In this document: in pieces, positions 46,337 to 58,183 of the stretch | How the letters are laid out: every line of letters starts with the position of its first letter | How positions within the stretch are numbered: the stretch's first letter is position 1 | NCBI GenBank assembly: GCA_003255065.1 | Contig: QAOA01006662.1 | Span: forward strand, 534,215-598,214 | Direction of reading: 5' to 3' | Length of the DNA: 64,000 nt | Origin: Cercis canadensis | Taxonomy: Eukaryota > Streptophyta > Magnoliopsida > Fabales > Fabaceae | The notes under the pieces: generated by a model | Told to the model about the DNA's origin: nothing | What the model saw: the letters and a program-made list of their open reading frames with translations, nothing else | Database searches by the model: none | Position numbers and translations under genes: made by a program

Positions 46337-47137
46337 TGATGAGCTGCCGAGGGTCCTTAAATTACTTAAAGTTTAAGGTCGGTTCCTAAGCTATTTGCAG
46401 CAAAGGGCAGCCCTAAGTCGAACCTAAGGATTGTTCTATTTGGTGAATCATATGAAAAGCATATAAACAGGGGGGTTGTGTTTGTTTCTGTGATTAACAA
46501 AAATTAATTGAAAGTGGTAGAGTTTTAGAGAAAGCAACCAATCCAAGTCTTAACTAATTCTGATTTTGATTCATCCTTGATTTCCAAGGATCCATTTAAT
46601 TATTAATCATGTTCTTGGCCTTTAAAACATATCAAGAAGCCTCTCAATGTTCTATGCATGTGATGAGCTGCCGAGGCTCATCAAATTAATTAAGTTTTAG
46701 GTCGGTTACCTAGCTTTTTGCAGCATAGGATAGCCCTAAGTCGAACCTAAGGATTGTTCTATTTAGTGAATCATATTGAAAAGCATGTAAACAGAGGGGG
46801 GTTGAGTTTGGTTTAAGTGATTAACGAAAATTAATTATCAGTGGTAACCTAAGAGAAAACAACCAATCCAAGCCTTAACTAGTTCTGATTTTAGTTCATC
46901 CTTGATGTCTAATGATCCATTCAATTATTAACCATGTTCTTGGCCTTTAAAACATGTCAAGACGCCTCTCAATGTTCTATGGATTCCACTGGTTAAGCAA
47001 CCAGAATTCGGATTCAACTAAGACCAAATGAATTAAGCAAACATTCAAGTCTAGTTTTACCTAAGTCCATGATCCAGCCAAGGTGATTAATCCATCCAAA
47101 AGCTCAGAAACATTAATCAACCATACAATCCTCTTTT
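46337..47137. repeat. 324-bp tandem repeat pair and flanking sequence of unknown origin
   Basis: Two imperfect direct repeats starting TGATGAGCTGCCGAGG, 46337-46660 and 46661-46984. The second continues into about 150 further bases ending at the N at 47138. The sequence resembles LTR-like DNA but no PBS or polypurine tract was found, so it stays unclassified. Confidence 0.7.
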
Positions 47138-47138
47138 N
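47138..47138. other. Ambiguous base (N) at a sequence discontinuity
   Basis: A single N separates the 324-bp repeat region from an Athila leader truncated at its 5' end. It may be a contig join. Confidence 0.7.
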
Positions 47139-47669
47139 TGCCGTCTTTGTTCACTTTTTTGGCAAACTTTTCCATACTTTTTGAGCATTGTGGTGATAGT
47201 TTTTCTTGTTGTTTTGTTTCCTTTGATGTTTTAGGTTTCCATTGTGTGAATTCTGGTGCCTTGGTGCCAGTTTCCCCTTGTTTTCTCTTTGTTTCGGTTT
47301 GATTTAGTGGTTTTCGTGTGTACTGTTCCAACCGAATTTTTGTGCTCCGATTGACCTGAAACTTGGTCAGTTGAAGGAAAATGACCTGACAATTAATAGT
47401 CATCCCTTTTGCCATGAGGTCTTCATTTTTAAGCCGAATTTCATCATTTTGACCACTTTTTCAATTTTTTAAGATTTTTGATTTGATTTTGAGTTCCATT
47501 TTCATCAAGCTTTCATACTGTGGTGGTAGAAATTTTTTTAAAAATGTTTAGATGAGTCAACTAGTGTTATTTTGGTTTTTACCCTTTTCTTTCACTGCTT
47601 CACTATTTTTCTGTTTCTGTGTGTTCTAGTGTATTTTAAAGTGTTTTTGTCACTTTATTTACATGTTGT

Positions 47670-48204
47670 ATGACTCGGTCCTCTCATTTTGAACTACTTG
47701 AAGGTAATTCTAAAATAGAGAGAACTTTGCACATACTTGCTAGGGCACGTAGAGCTCCTAATCATATAGAGCATAATATGGTTGCAAATGACATTAATCC
47801 TGAGGTTGATCTTGCTGCTAATAATGGGGCTGGAAATAATGACATGCATGTTAGGGCTAGGACTCTTAAGGAATTGGCTACCCCTGATGATAATTACCAG
47901 CCTTTAGGTATTCAGTATCCTGATGCCCATTTTGAATTAAAATCTGGATTAATACACTTGCTCCCAACGTTTCATGGACTTGCAGGTGAATATCCTCACA
48001 AGCATTTGAAGGAATTTCACATAGTGTGTTCTACTATGAAGCCTCAGTCAATTCAAGAGGAGCACATCAAGCTAAAGGCTTTTCCCTTTTCATTAGATGG
48101 AGCAGCAAAGGATTGGCTATACTTGCAGCCATCCATCATCACATGCTGGAATGACATGAAAGGGTGCTTTCTGAAAAATTCTTCCCTGCCTCAAGAATTG
48201 CTGC
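47670..48204 (+). pseudogene. gag: gag 5' fragment, unit 6, interrupted by family-2 insertion
   Basis: Homologous to the first 180 codons of Gag. Compared with unit 3 it has many substitutions and a frameshift near 48172 in the CFLERFF region. Reading resumes at 59610 beyond the inserted elements, with the GCTGC target duplication at each side. Confidence 0.87.
48200..48204 (+). repeat. Target-site duplication GCTGC, left copy
   Basis: Five bases directly before TGATATGTGC of LTR 2c. The matching copy is at 59610-59614 after LTR 2d, and removing the insert plus one copy restores colinear gag sequence. Confidence 0.88.
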
Positions 48205-49806
48205 TGATATGTGCTTTTTAGGCCTTTAAATGCCATGTTTTTATCAATAGATTCTTACTTATATTTGAGCAAATTCGCTTTAAACATGGTATTTAATCCC
48301 ATTATTTGTGTATCAGGTGTTTCTCTGAATTATCAAGCAAATGGAAGAATTCTATGGATTTTCTGGAGAAAAAGGGAGAGAAATCAGAAGAAGCTGATAA
48401 GCAAACAGGGAACACGGCCACGACATGGCCATGTTATGCCCGTGTCTGACCAACATGGCCATGACATGGCTGTGTTATGCTTGTGTCCAGCATCCAGAGA
48501 GCTTTCCTCTGTTTTTTGAGGAACACGGCCAAAATCTACGCAGGGCATGCCTGTGTTGAGGCCGTGTTCGAGGTCCAGAGAGCATTTTAAGAACACGGCC
48601 GTGTCTAAGGCCGTGTTCGAGCTACTGAAGGTGAAGCCCTAGTTTTAGATTAGAATATATATGCAATCAAGAGGGGAAGACAGGAGGGCCGTCTTTTTGG
48701 ATATTCAGAGGCACGATTCAGAGCCAGAGGTGGGAGTCCAACCCTAGAAGCTGGAAGAAGAGCAAGATGGACGATCAACCCATTGCAAGAACTTCATGAG
48801 AATGAGTTTTTACCTGATTCCATCTTGTCTTCTCTGTATTGTTTTGATTAGATTTTATCATAAACTAACTTGTAAAAATTTAGATAGGATGAACCCTAGA
48901 AATACATTTGTATTCTGATTCTTTAGATTCAATAGGAATACATCTTTCATTCTTGGAATCGTCTATGATTATTATTTGTATTGAGTTGATGATGCTAGCC
49001 ATTGATTTAACACCAGATTCCATTTTATAGAATGAGAAATTGTAATTTGGATAAGATCACTTGTAGACAATGGGATTTATTAGATAGGATGAACCCTAGA
49101 AATACATTTGTATTCTGATTCTTTTAATTCAATGGGAATACATATTTAATTCTTGGAATTGTCTATGATTCTTATTTGTGTTGAGTTGATGTTGCTAGCC
49201 ATTGATTTAGCACCAGATTCCATTTTATAGATTGAGAAATTGTAATTTGGATAAGATCACTTGTAGAGAATGGGATTTGCTTGGGATCACTAGAGATAGG
49301 ATTCATATAAGTCATCTGATTTGAGTCAATGTACTAAGGGAATCCATAAAACACAAACTAATGCTTTCTTAGGGGTTTTGATTAAGAAGAGATTTCAGTC
49401 AATCAACCTAGGAATAGATGTCTTATTGCTTGAGAAAGATTAAGGCATAATTTAGGGATTCCCATCAGTCTAAGTAAAGTATTGGTGCCCACTGAGTTAA
49501 AGATGATAATGCAATGCTTGCCCTAGGGGGATTCTCATTTAGACCTATCCTTCGATTGATAAATCTATCAAATTCTTTGTTATTGTTTTATTATCTTGTT
49601 TATATTATTTTAGATTAGTTAGTCATTTATCAACCCAAATTTATGAGATTAGATAATAGAAAAAAGGATTATTACTAATAGCTATAGTTCCTCGTGGGAT
49701 TCACATCCGTACTCAATCAAGCTATTCTACAAAACGATAGGTATATTTGCCTAAAGTGATTATAGCTATGTTTCGATTGAATACAAGTTCATAAAAGTAA
49801 ACATTA
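48205..49806 (+). repeat. Family-2 LTR 2c (about 1602 bp)
   Basis: Starts TGATATGTGC. The U3 has a dense set of CACGGCC/GGCCGTG motifs (about 48410-48630) including the palindrome ACACGGCCGTGT near 48593, then a TATA-like stretch at about 48656. It contains a 200-bp tandem duplication (48881-49080 and 49081-49280) absent from LTR 2d. Its end has decayed to CATTA and no PBS follows. Confidence 0.88.
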
Positions 49807-50070
49807 AGTTAACAACTAATTAATTATAACTAAACAAGTTTACCACAGCTGAGGATGGACATGCTTGTGTCATGGCATGTGCATGACCGTGTTATGCAAA
49901 CCGAGAGCAACACAGTCACTGAGGAAGAACACGGGCAGCTACTAAAGAGGAACACGGCCATGTTAGGGCCGTGTTGTCAAGCTAACTAACTATAATACAA
50001 TTAACTCTAATACCATAATATATATTTTCTCTCGTTTATTTTTTTATTTACGCAATAAATTTCTTTTGCA

Positions 50071-50464
50071 TGAGGCGTTCTCTCTTTGCCATCCAAGGAT
50101 CATTGGAATGAATCTGTCTATATCCACATTTAGGTATATATGCCAGAATTTACTTCTCAATTATTTATATTTGGTTCCTTAATTGTAAAAAAATGGAAAA
50201 GTTATTTTCATCAATCAAACTATGATTAAACCATGGTTAAATGGATAATGCTTAATAGTGAGATGCATGAGGCATTCTCTCTTTGCCATCCAAGGATCAT
50301 TGGAATGGATCTGTCTATATCCACATTTAGGTATATATGCCAGAATTTACTTCTCAATTATTTAAATTTTGTTCCTTAATTGTAAAAAACTGGAAAAGTT
50401 ATTTTCATCAATCAAACTATGATTAAACCATGGTTAAATGGATAATGCTTAATAGTGAGATGCA
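50071..50464. repeat. 197-bp tandem direct repeat
   Basis: Two near-identical copies, each starting TGAGGC(G/A)TTCTCTCTTTGCC, offset exactly 197 bases. Function unknown; probably a replication-slippage or unequal-exchange product. Confidence 0.85.
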
Positions 50465-51699
50465 TAATGCTCTATTTCATGGTGAGTGCCATTGGGAATT
50501 CGGGTTTCAATTCAAATCTTGATACGTGTATGATCAAAATAATATATTTGGTTTAACATATATACGAAAAAAAAAATGTTTATGTCTATAATATGTGATT
50601 AAACCAAGGTCAAAAAGAATATTTCATAAGAACCTTGTGATACTGTTAGTTTTAACAGACAAATGAGGTGAAGTGTAGAAAGAATGACTTAGAGTGACAT
50701 TTCAATAAAACACAAGGGTAATGAGTGTTTACCCTAAAAAATGTAATGTTCCAAGCATGCTTTTAGGTTCATCAAACCTTTCAACACTCATGTGACAAAT
50801 GAATTAGTGCAATTAGTAGATGCAACTAGGCCATCAAACTTTTTTTTCGGGTCGCATAGCAAAGTGCTATGAAAAACGAATGGAAGTATATGGTGAAAAT
50901 AAAACACATGACTTTAAATATTCTAGTTCTTAATTATGAGTAGACCCATAGATCATTGGGTGAAACAATTTGTTTCTATAACAGCTATTTCAGTTATTCC
51001 ATTTATAAAATGTAGAATCTAGAGAACTAAAACGTAGTATTAAAAGTTGTCCAAATTACTCAATAATTGAGGGGCTGGTGCTGGTCATTGGCACGAGTCT
51101 GTTCATATTCATAGATATGATGGCCTTTGGGATTTACTTTTGGTTCATTTACTCATTGATTGACACTAATTATAGACTCTTGTCTTCACTTTGCCATGAC
51201 TCCGAAGTTGTCTTGTAGTAGGGGTGCCATTTGTCCCAAATATATAATGGACATCTTATTTCCACCGTTGCTTGAAGTAAATGTGGCATAAAACTTTGTT
51301 GTTTCTATTAATAGAGGCATTTTTCCAAAATGTACTTGGACACAGTCACAGCTATACCGCACAACAGTTTTGGATTGAAATATCGCCATCCTTATATTAA
51401 ATGGTTGGCATATAATTAAAAGTTTGGACATGTCCTGTTCTTTGGCTGAAAACTATCATAGTTGCATGGATCACGTGTTGGGTTGATAGTTCATGATCAT
51501 AGGTTTCATTTCATGCTTTTTGTTTCTCTGTCGCTTCCTCTTAACATCTACCAGCTTTTGTGCATGTCGGGTGCTATGCACACTGATTAGTCATGATGGT
51601 GACATCGACATTTCTGGCAAATAGACGATGCTACTATTCATCTATATTACTGCTTGCGATCAAGCAGTAGATTCACATCGTTAGGGTAACGTTTGTAAG

Positions 51700-51723
51700 T
51701 ATATATATATATATATATATATA
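51700..51723. repeat. TA microsatellite
   Basis: About twelve TA units followed by AT-rich sequence. It lies near the point where minus-strand Athila leader homology fades. Confidence 0.85.
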
Positions 51724-51849
51724 TTATTAATGAACAATTTTTGATTAATTTTTCTTTTAATTCTTCACTTATATTTAATAAATTTATCTTTTTTTTTTCA
51801 TTGAAAAATTATTTTTATAATATCTAATTTGACTACACTTATAATAGAC

Positions 51850-52269
51850 TGGTCCTTTATAATGCTTTTTAGATTTTGAAGTTTTATGAGATTTGTTTTG
51901 ACTCTTTGAAGTTTTGTAGCCCATTTTCCTTCAACTGACCAAGTTTCAGGTCAATCGGAGTAAATTTTTTTGGCCGGAATAGTACACTCGAAAATTAGTG
52001 AATTAAGCCAAAATGCAAGGAAAACAAGGGAAAAATGGGAGCAAATCACCAAAACTCACAAAATGACAACCTAAAATATCAAGGGAAACTAAAATGCAAG
52101 AAAAACAATAGCCACAGGGCTCACACAGAACAAAAACTTAGCCAAAAAGTAATGCAAATGTGGCCTAAACCGTAAAAAAGAACAAAAACAAACACAAAGT
52201 AGAGGAGGAATGGAAGCAAATGACTAGAATTCACACAATGAACTTAAAATCATCAACTAACATTAACAT
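51850..52269 (-). other. Athila-like leader fragment, minus strand
   Basis: Read on the minus strand, the sequence following the PBS includes the leader motif TCCGATTGACCTGAAACTTG and GTCAGTTGAAGGAAAA, shared with the divergent leaders at 22165 and 47350. It fades at about 51850 before any gag. It is the 5' start of another internal region sharing LTR 3. Confidence 0.7.
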
Positions 52270-52287
52270 TCCCTGGAAACGGCGCCA
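52270..52287 (-). other. Primer-binding site, tRNA-Asp type, minus strand
   Basis: The minus strand reads TGGCGCCGTTTCCAGGGA, two mismatches from the perfect tRNA-Asp complement, five bases after the end of LTR 3. Confidence 0.85.
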
Positions 52288-52292
52288 AAATT

Positions 52293-53806
52293 TGATTGGT
52301 ATTGTCACTTAACCAATTAAATTAAACCGAATCCCCTAATTAGAATACGATAGAGGGCATAATCCGGGTTTGTCTCACAAGGAATGCAATGTGTAATCAA
52401 TAATTTCAAGTTAAAAAATAGGGGATTGTAAAACAGAATTGTATTTCTAGATTGTAAAACAAGTTAAAAACAGAGGATTGTAAAACAGAATTGCATTTCT
52501 AGATTATAAAAAGCAGAATTGAAATAGGATTAATTAAGTTGATTAAAACGTAACCTAGCTAGGCATTCATCCATAAACCGATTTGATCTATTCTAGATTA
52601 ACATGAGTGATTAAGTCCTAATGCAGCAATGCTAATTGAGTTTAATCACAACCGAAATCTCTAATTATGACTAATTATTCCTACTAAGTTATCACTTAGA
52701 ATTCGATTAACCTCATTCAATTACTAATCTTGTAATCACAATGATTAAGCAATTAGTGATTAATCTAAAAACCGAACATCAATTAACATAGCATAGCTTC
52801 TTTGATTTCTAACCACAGATTTAAGATTGATGAATCTAAATTCTATTTCTTACTTCAATATCCATATAAATCACAAAGATCTCCATGAATTCATACAAAG
52901 ATTAAAGCAAGGCAGAAATTCAAAGAAGAAGAAATTGCATTAAGTTTAATCCAATTAAGAACATAATCTCAAAATCAAAACCGAATTTAATCAGGAGTCT
53001 AACTTGGTTACAAGGATTCTACTCCTCCATGGTCATGAAATCCAAGCTCCAATGTTGAAGTGCAGTCATAAATCAAAGAGCTCCAAAATTTTTAAGAGAG
53101 AAAACAAAAGCTGCCTAGTCTAGAATTGATAAATCGTCTGCCTCATTTCTCTGCTTATAACTTCCTAACTTTCATGCACACCTAATTTACCCCTAACCTA
53201 GTTTAAACCTCTGGACCTCAGCTTCAAATGGGCTCCGGTTTGGGCCTAATTGTGCCTAAATTGAGGAAGTTAAGCCCATTTAAATCCATCTAGGTCCATA
53301 TAGGTCTCTGGACTAATCAGCCATTTTCGACAGGCAATAAGACCATATTAACTTCATAATTTGTTGAACCGGCCTTCATAACAATTTAAGCCCTGTGCCT
53401 TAGCTTTCCAATGGGACTGGTTTCAAGTCCATACGACATGTACAGCACAAGTTATGATCCAAACACTGCATGTGGGTCAGGATCCAACGGCAGCAACTCT
53501 ACTCTGAATTCCAGGTTAAATTTGACCCACTGAACGTCTAAATTGGCCTTGAAGGTCTGAATTAAAGTTGTAGATATCCTCTTAGCTTTCCTACAAGGCA
53601 AGAATCATAATTTTTAGACATCCAGAACTAAAGATATAACCGAAATACAGAATAGTGTCAAAACCCTAATAATGCTAAAAAAACACACTTAAGCCCAATT
53701 TGAACCTAATTAATGAAATATGTCCCAAGCCCAATCAAATAGGCCCAAAATAGAATTAGGAGGTTAAAAATAGAGATTAATTAATATATAAAAATATTGT
53801 TCATCA
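52293..53806 (-). repeat. LTR 3, minus strand (1514 bp)
   Basis: On the minus strand it begins TGATGAAC directly after a polypurine tract (AAGTGTGGGGGAATT) and ends ATCA before the PBS. It has a polypurine tract on one side and a PBS on the other, so it too joins two internal regions. It differs in sequence from family-1 and family-2 LTRs. A TATA-like TTATAAGC lies at 53151-53158 on the minus strand. Confidence 0.85.
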
Positions 53807-54737
53807 AATTCCCCCACACTTATCCTTTGCACGTCCCGGGCAAACTAGAATTCCAAAACTCATAAACGAGGAAAAACAAACAAACAAACTCAAAAATTCC
53901 CAATGATATTCAAGAATTGCATAAGTTTAAAAACAAGAAGAGCACTCAAAAATTCAAGGAAATTACAGCATTCATGAAATAAAATTCTTCACATCCAAAA
54001 TCAACAATTAAAGTAACTTCAATTGAAAAACATGAGTCAAGAATGATAGATTCTCACAAGATATACTCTTAATCTCTCAAGTGTTTAGAAAGTAAGTATT
54101 TAACTCAATGAAACTCATGAAGAAATACACTACCATAGGCTTGCTTATCTTCTACTTTTCCACTACTCAAACAAATGCATACACAAATCAAGAGGACTTT
54201 ATTCAAGGTTGTAATAGGGTCAAGGTAAAGGGTAGGAATAATATGGATATAACAAGTCAAGTACCCTAAGAGAATAAAAAAGCATTGGAGAGGAATTCAA
54301 TTAACAAGCATGTAACTTTTCCCAATTTCTAAACATGTAAAGCATACTCTATTTTCTTTTCACATATTCCTTTCTTTTCCTTTTCCTTTTCACAATTCTG
54401 ATTTTTTTTTTATTGAACCAGTTGGCTCTTTTTCTTTCTTTCTTTCATTCACATTTCACTTTGCACATTGCACTATAAATTTCACAACCTTCACACTTGC
54501 ATTATTAATTACCCACAAGCATAAGAGCTCCTTCAAGAAAATGAACCAATGCTCTCTCATTCTCTAAGGTAAGGTAACAACATGATTTTTCACATAGGCA
54601 CATAATGAGCTAAGACCAAAGATAGGCAAATAGGCTCAAAGGGGTAATCAAAGGAAATTAATACAAGGTTGGCTATTTGGCAAAGTAGCTAAATCAAGAA
54701 AGAATTCCTCAATCATGTTCATGTATGCAAGTGAAAA
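53807..54737 (-). other. 3' non-coding region of the minus-strand element
   Basis: Read on the minus strand it is recognisably homologous to the family-1 3' region (the segment with ACTTTGCCAAATAGC and TTGAGCC...TAGCTCATT) and ends in a polypurine tract at 53807-53821. Gag is joined to it directly; pol is absent. Confidence 0.75.
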
Positions 54738-56065
54738 TCACACTAGAAAGAAAAAGAATGGCACAGTTTTCTGAATGAAAGCTGAGGTTTGAGTGGTCAA
54801 TTTCTCTAGTGCATTCTCCAAAGAATGACTCTTCTCATTAGTTTGAGATTGTGAAGCATGACCTTGAGTTGTCTGATGTGGGGACTGATATGAGTAGTTG
54901 GGTCTGTGGGAACCCCCTTGATTTCCTTGATTACCCCATGAGAAATTTGGGTGATTCCTCCACCCCGGATTATACGTAGGAGCATAAGGATTATTCTGAG
55001 GTCTTGAAGGATTTCCCATGTAGTTCACTTGCTCTTGAGACACTGGAGGGCCAAACATGTTGCCCGAGCACTCTCCATTTACATGGCTCCCTGCACAAAA
55101 GTCACAAACTGGTGGAGAAAAGTTGACTGCATTCACGTTGACAGTTTCAAACTTCTTGGACAGCTCAGCTACCTGTTGTGTTAATAGCTTGTTCTGGGCT
55201 AACAGTGCGTCTAGTGTCCCGACTTCCATTACGCCTCTCTTGACTATGGATCTCTCTCATTGACTCTGGTAGTCATTATAAGCCATCTTCTCAAACAAAT
55301 CCAGGCTTGCTCCGGAGTTTTATAATTCACAGCTCCTCCTGCTGCAGCATCCACATTTGCTTTTGTGTGAGGAAGCATACCGTTGTAAAAACTCTGGACT
55401 TGGATCCAAAATTCAAACGAGTGATGCAGGCATCTCCTCAGTATATCATTGTATCGCTCCCAAGCCTCACTCAACGATTCTCCATCTTGTTGGCGAAATG
55501 AAGTAATTTTTGTCCTCAACCTTGCTGATTTGGAAGGAGGGAAATATCGAGCGAGAAACTTATTCACCAAATCTGACCAAGTGATGATGCTGCCCCTTGG
55601 TTGAGAATCCAACCAGCTTCTGGCCTTATCTCGCACAGAAAAAGGGAAGAGCCTGAGTCGAATTGCATCATCACTAACCCCATTCAACTTCACCGTGTCA
55701 CAAATCTGCAGAAAGTTGGCTATGTGTCCATTTGGATCTTCTAGCACACTTCCATTGAACTGATTGTGCTATACTAGCTGAAGCAGAGCCAGTTTGAGTT
55801 CAAAGTGATTAGCTTGAACCGGTGGTCCTGTTATACTCGCTTCACATCCTGCAGCTGTTGGGATGGAATATTCCATGAGCGTTCGCGGTGGAGGGTTTTG
55901 TCCAACTCCATTGCCATTATTGTGCATTGGAGGATTCTGGTTTTGTTCTGCCATAACTGTCGGATGTGCTTGTCTTGCTCCTCTAGTCTGCTTGCAAAGT
56001 CTTCGAGCTGTTCTCTCAATCTCAGGATCAAAAGCTAATGAGCTGGAATCGAGAGTACCTTGCAT
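54738..56065 (-). pseudogene. gag: Minus-strand Gag, inactivated, pol-less
   Basis: The order of domains matches family-2 Gag: an N-terminal FDPEIERTARR motif, a capsid-like region (IRLRLFPFSV, ARSWLDSQPRGSI, TSFRQQDGESLSEAWERY) and a zinc knuckle CX2CX3HX4C (CDFCAGSHVNGEC), followed by an NPGWRNHPNFSWG linker. It is broken by a TAG at 55771-55769, a frameshift near 55300 and a TGA at 55259-55257. The frame runs out at 54738 into 3' non-coding sequence, so the whole of pol is deleted. Its upstream PBS at 56209-56226 is perfect. Confidence 0.88.
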
Positions 56066-56208
56066 ACACCAAGATTAAAGTAGGATAAGCAATTGAGAGA
56101 AACAAGTTAACAACAGATAAAATATTTGAACCAGATTTACTAACAAGAATTTCAAAATCCAAATTAGGACCTAGTTGGTTACTATTAATATTGCTAATAT
56201 ACCGTTAA

Positions 56209-56226
56209 TCCCCGGCAACGGCGCCA
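56209..56226 (-). other. Primer-binding site, tRNA-Asp, perfect, minus strand
   Basis: The minus strand reads TGGCGCCGTTGCCGGGGA, an exact tRNA-Asp complement, about 145 bases upstream of the minus-strand gag ATG. Confidence 0.93.
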
Positions 56227-56235
56227 AAAACTTTA

Positions 56236-57715
56236 TGGGACTTTTTCCGGCAAGTGTACCGGGTCACACAAGTAATATAATAGTGAGTAGAGTATCGTTC
56301 CCACGAGGATTAAGGCTAACAACTACCAATTTCACAAATAAATATTCTATTTGGAAAGATAAATGGTTTGGATTGAAGGCAGCCCTGGAATGAGCAGCTG
56401 CAATTAACTAGGTAACAAACTAAGTAACAAAACTCTAACAATAGCGTAACAATCTTTGAGAAACAATCTAAATGTGAAATTGATAATAAAAATGAGAAAG
56501 GTTAGGGGTTGATTTCATTCACTTGCAAATTTGATTCCCTCATAGACAAGGTAATCTCAGAAACAATACTGGACTACTTATTTCAGTTACAATTCCTTTG
56601 TTGTTGGTTCATTTCCTTAAAGTGATTAAACCCAATTCCTTGGTGAAACAATCCTCCCTATACCAATTACTTGTCCAATCCTTGACACAACTAATTAATC
56701 TAGGTGATTTGGTTTCTATGAAATTAATCTGATACCATCTAAACGAAGTTATCTATTCCTAGATTAACTCAATTCAGGACAGAATTTACAGAGCACATTC
56801 GGATCTTACTATTCCTAGTATTGAAACGAATCTCTTAACCATTATGGTAGCTAAGCATTTAAAGGCATTAATAACAGTAAATTCCATTCAACAAAAGGAG
56901 TTGTACTAAAACAAGTTTATTCAATCTTAAAACTTCATTACAATTGAATTACATCAAACCCCTAATAATAAGAATTTAGCTACTCATACTTGAATTCAAT
57001 AAAAGCAAATAAGTAAGGTTCAATATGAGATGAAAAGAAGAAGAAGCAGAAGAAACTCTATGATGATCCAGTCGCAATTGCTCCCCTTCCTCTCTAGTTC
57101 TTCTGCTCCTTTTCTTCCCAAGTACGGCCTCCTCTGACACATGCATCAGATTTCCTTTTTATACTTGTGCAGAATTAGGTCATTTGGTCAAAAATAGCTC
57201 GAACACAGCTCTGACACGGCCGTGTTCCTTTCTGGTCCTGGGCGTGTCACTTATGTTGCATTTCTGGTCATTAAACACAGGCTCTGACACGACTGTGTTC
57301 ATCTTCTGGTCCTGGCCGTATCTGTTAGACATGGCCCGTGCTCTTCTCTGGTCTGGGCGTGTCCTTTCTTTGTAGCTTCTTCCTGTTCAACACGGCCTAT
57401 CACACGGCCGTGTTCTTCTCTTGCCTTGACCGTGTTTGCCCTTAGACTAAGCCTTTGTTCTCTTGGACATTCTGCTTGATCAACACGGCCTTGGACACAG
57501 CCGTGTCTGTTCCTGTCTGAGGCCGTGTTTGTCCATAAGCTTGAGCAGTAGCCTCTGGATGTTAGACACGGGGTACACACGGGCGTGTTACTGCCCATGT
57601 CTACCTAAAAACTTGGTGTATGGCTGTTTTCCTTGCCATTTTCTCCATGGATTGCTTCCAGATTCTTCTCATTAATTCCTTGTGTTTTCATTACATCTAA
57701 AAAAATAAATAAAAT
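56236..57715 (-). repeat. LTR 4, minus strand, 5' truncated
   Basis: On the minus strand it ends near CCCA about nine bases before the PBS; the exact end is uncertain. A strong TATA-like TATAAAAAGG lies at 57163-57154, with a dense cluster of CACGG/CCGTG motifs upstream of it on that strand (57200-57600). It is of family-2 type in architecture. Its U3 start is missing where it meets family-2 3' sequence at about 57715. Confidence 0.75.
57154..57163 (-). promoter_or_regulatory. Candidate TATA box of LTR 4
   Basis: TATAAAAAGG on the minus strand, immediately downstream of the CACGG/CCGTG motif cluster, the same arrangement as in the plus-strand family-2 LTRs. Confidence 0.55.
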
Positions 57716-58183
57716 TATTTGAGTAGCTATTTTGAGCATAGTGGGGCTCTGCTCCTCTACCTTCTGTGCCTAAAACTGGAGAAGGATATGAGCATCCCAA
57801 TAAAGCATAACTAGTTGAATGTGGGTCGCAGGCAATGAGCAGACACCACATCCTAGGAACCCTAACTATGCAAGAAAAGAAAAAAATAATAAAAAGAAAA
57901 AGAAAATTAGTAGCATACTTTATATTTCTGTCAAGTTTAGATCATAGCAATAAGTACAGGGTAATTCCATTCAGATATAGACGGGTGAGCTAAGACAATG
58001 TTGTGGATCAATAACTGGGTTCATGAGCTGAGCATAGGAATTGAATAGTGCAGCGGCTTAGGGTAAAGTTCATAGCATTAACTTCTTTGAATTTAATCGT
58101 TTCCCTAGGGATAGAGCTTGTAAAGAGACATGTTTTGATTTGAATTGCTTGAGGACAAGCAATCGCTTAAGTGTGGGGGTATT
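57716..58183 (+). other. Family-2 3' internal remnant with polypurine tract
   Basis: Homologous to 45255-45721. It ends with the polypurine tract AAGTGTGGGGGTATT before LTR 2d. No ORF. Confidence 0.82.

Larger units (their letters stand above)
47139..48204 (+). mobile_element. Divergent Athila copy (unit 6), 5' part: leader and gag start
   Basis: The leader (47139-47669) belongs to the divergent subfamily also seen at 21649-22440. The gag fragment 47670-48204 starts MTRSSHFELLEGN. The gag has a one-base deletion near 48172 that shifts the frame, and is cut at GCTGC (48200-48204) by LTR 2c. Its continuation is at 59610. No LTR or PBS is present to the left. Confidence 0.85.
49807..51849. other. 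Unassigned AT-rich interval
   Basis: No element end, PBS or long ORF was recognised. A few CACGG/CCGTG motifs at about 49905-49975 suggest LTR debris. A 197-bp direct tandem repeat (50071-50267 and 50268-50464) and a TA microsatellite (about 51700-51723) are present. A minus-strand 81-codon frame at 51186-51431 has ordinary protein-like composition but no family I recognise. Confidence 0.6.

Noticed and set aside
51186..51431. 81-codon minus-strand frame as a host gene exon
   Set aside because: It has protein-like composition but no recognisable family, splice context or neighbours; too weak to call as a gene.
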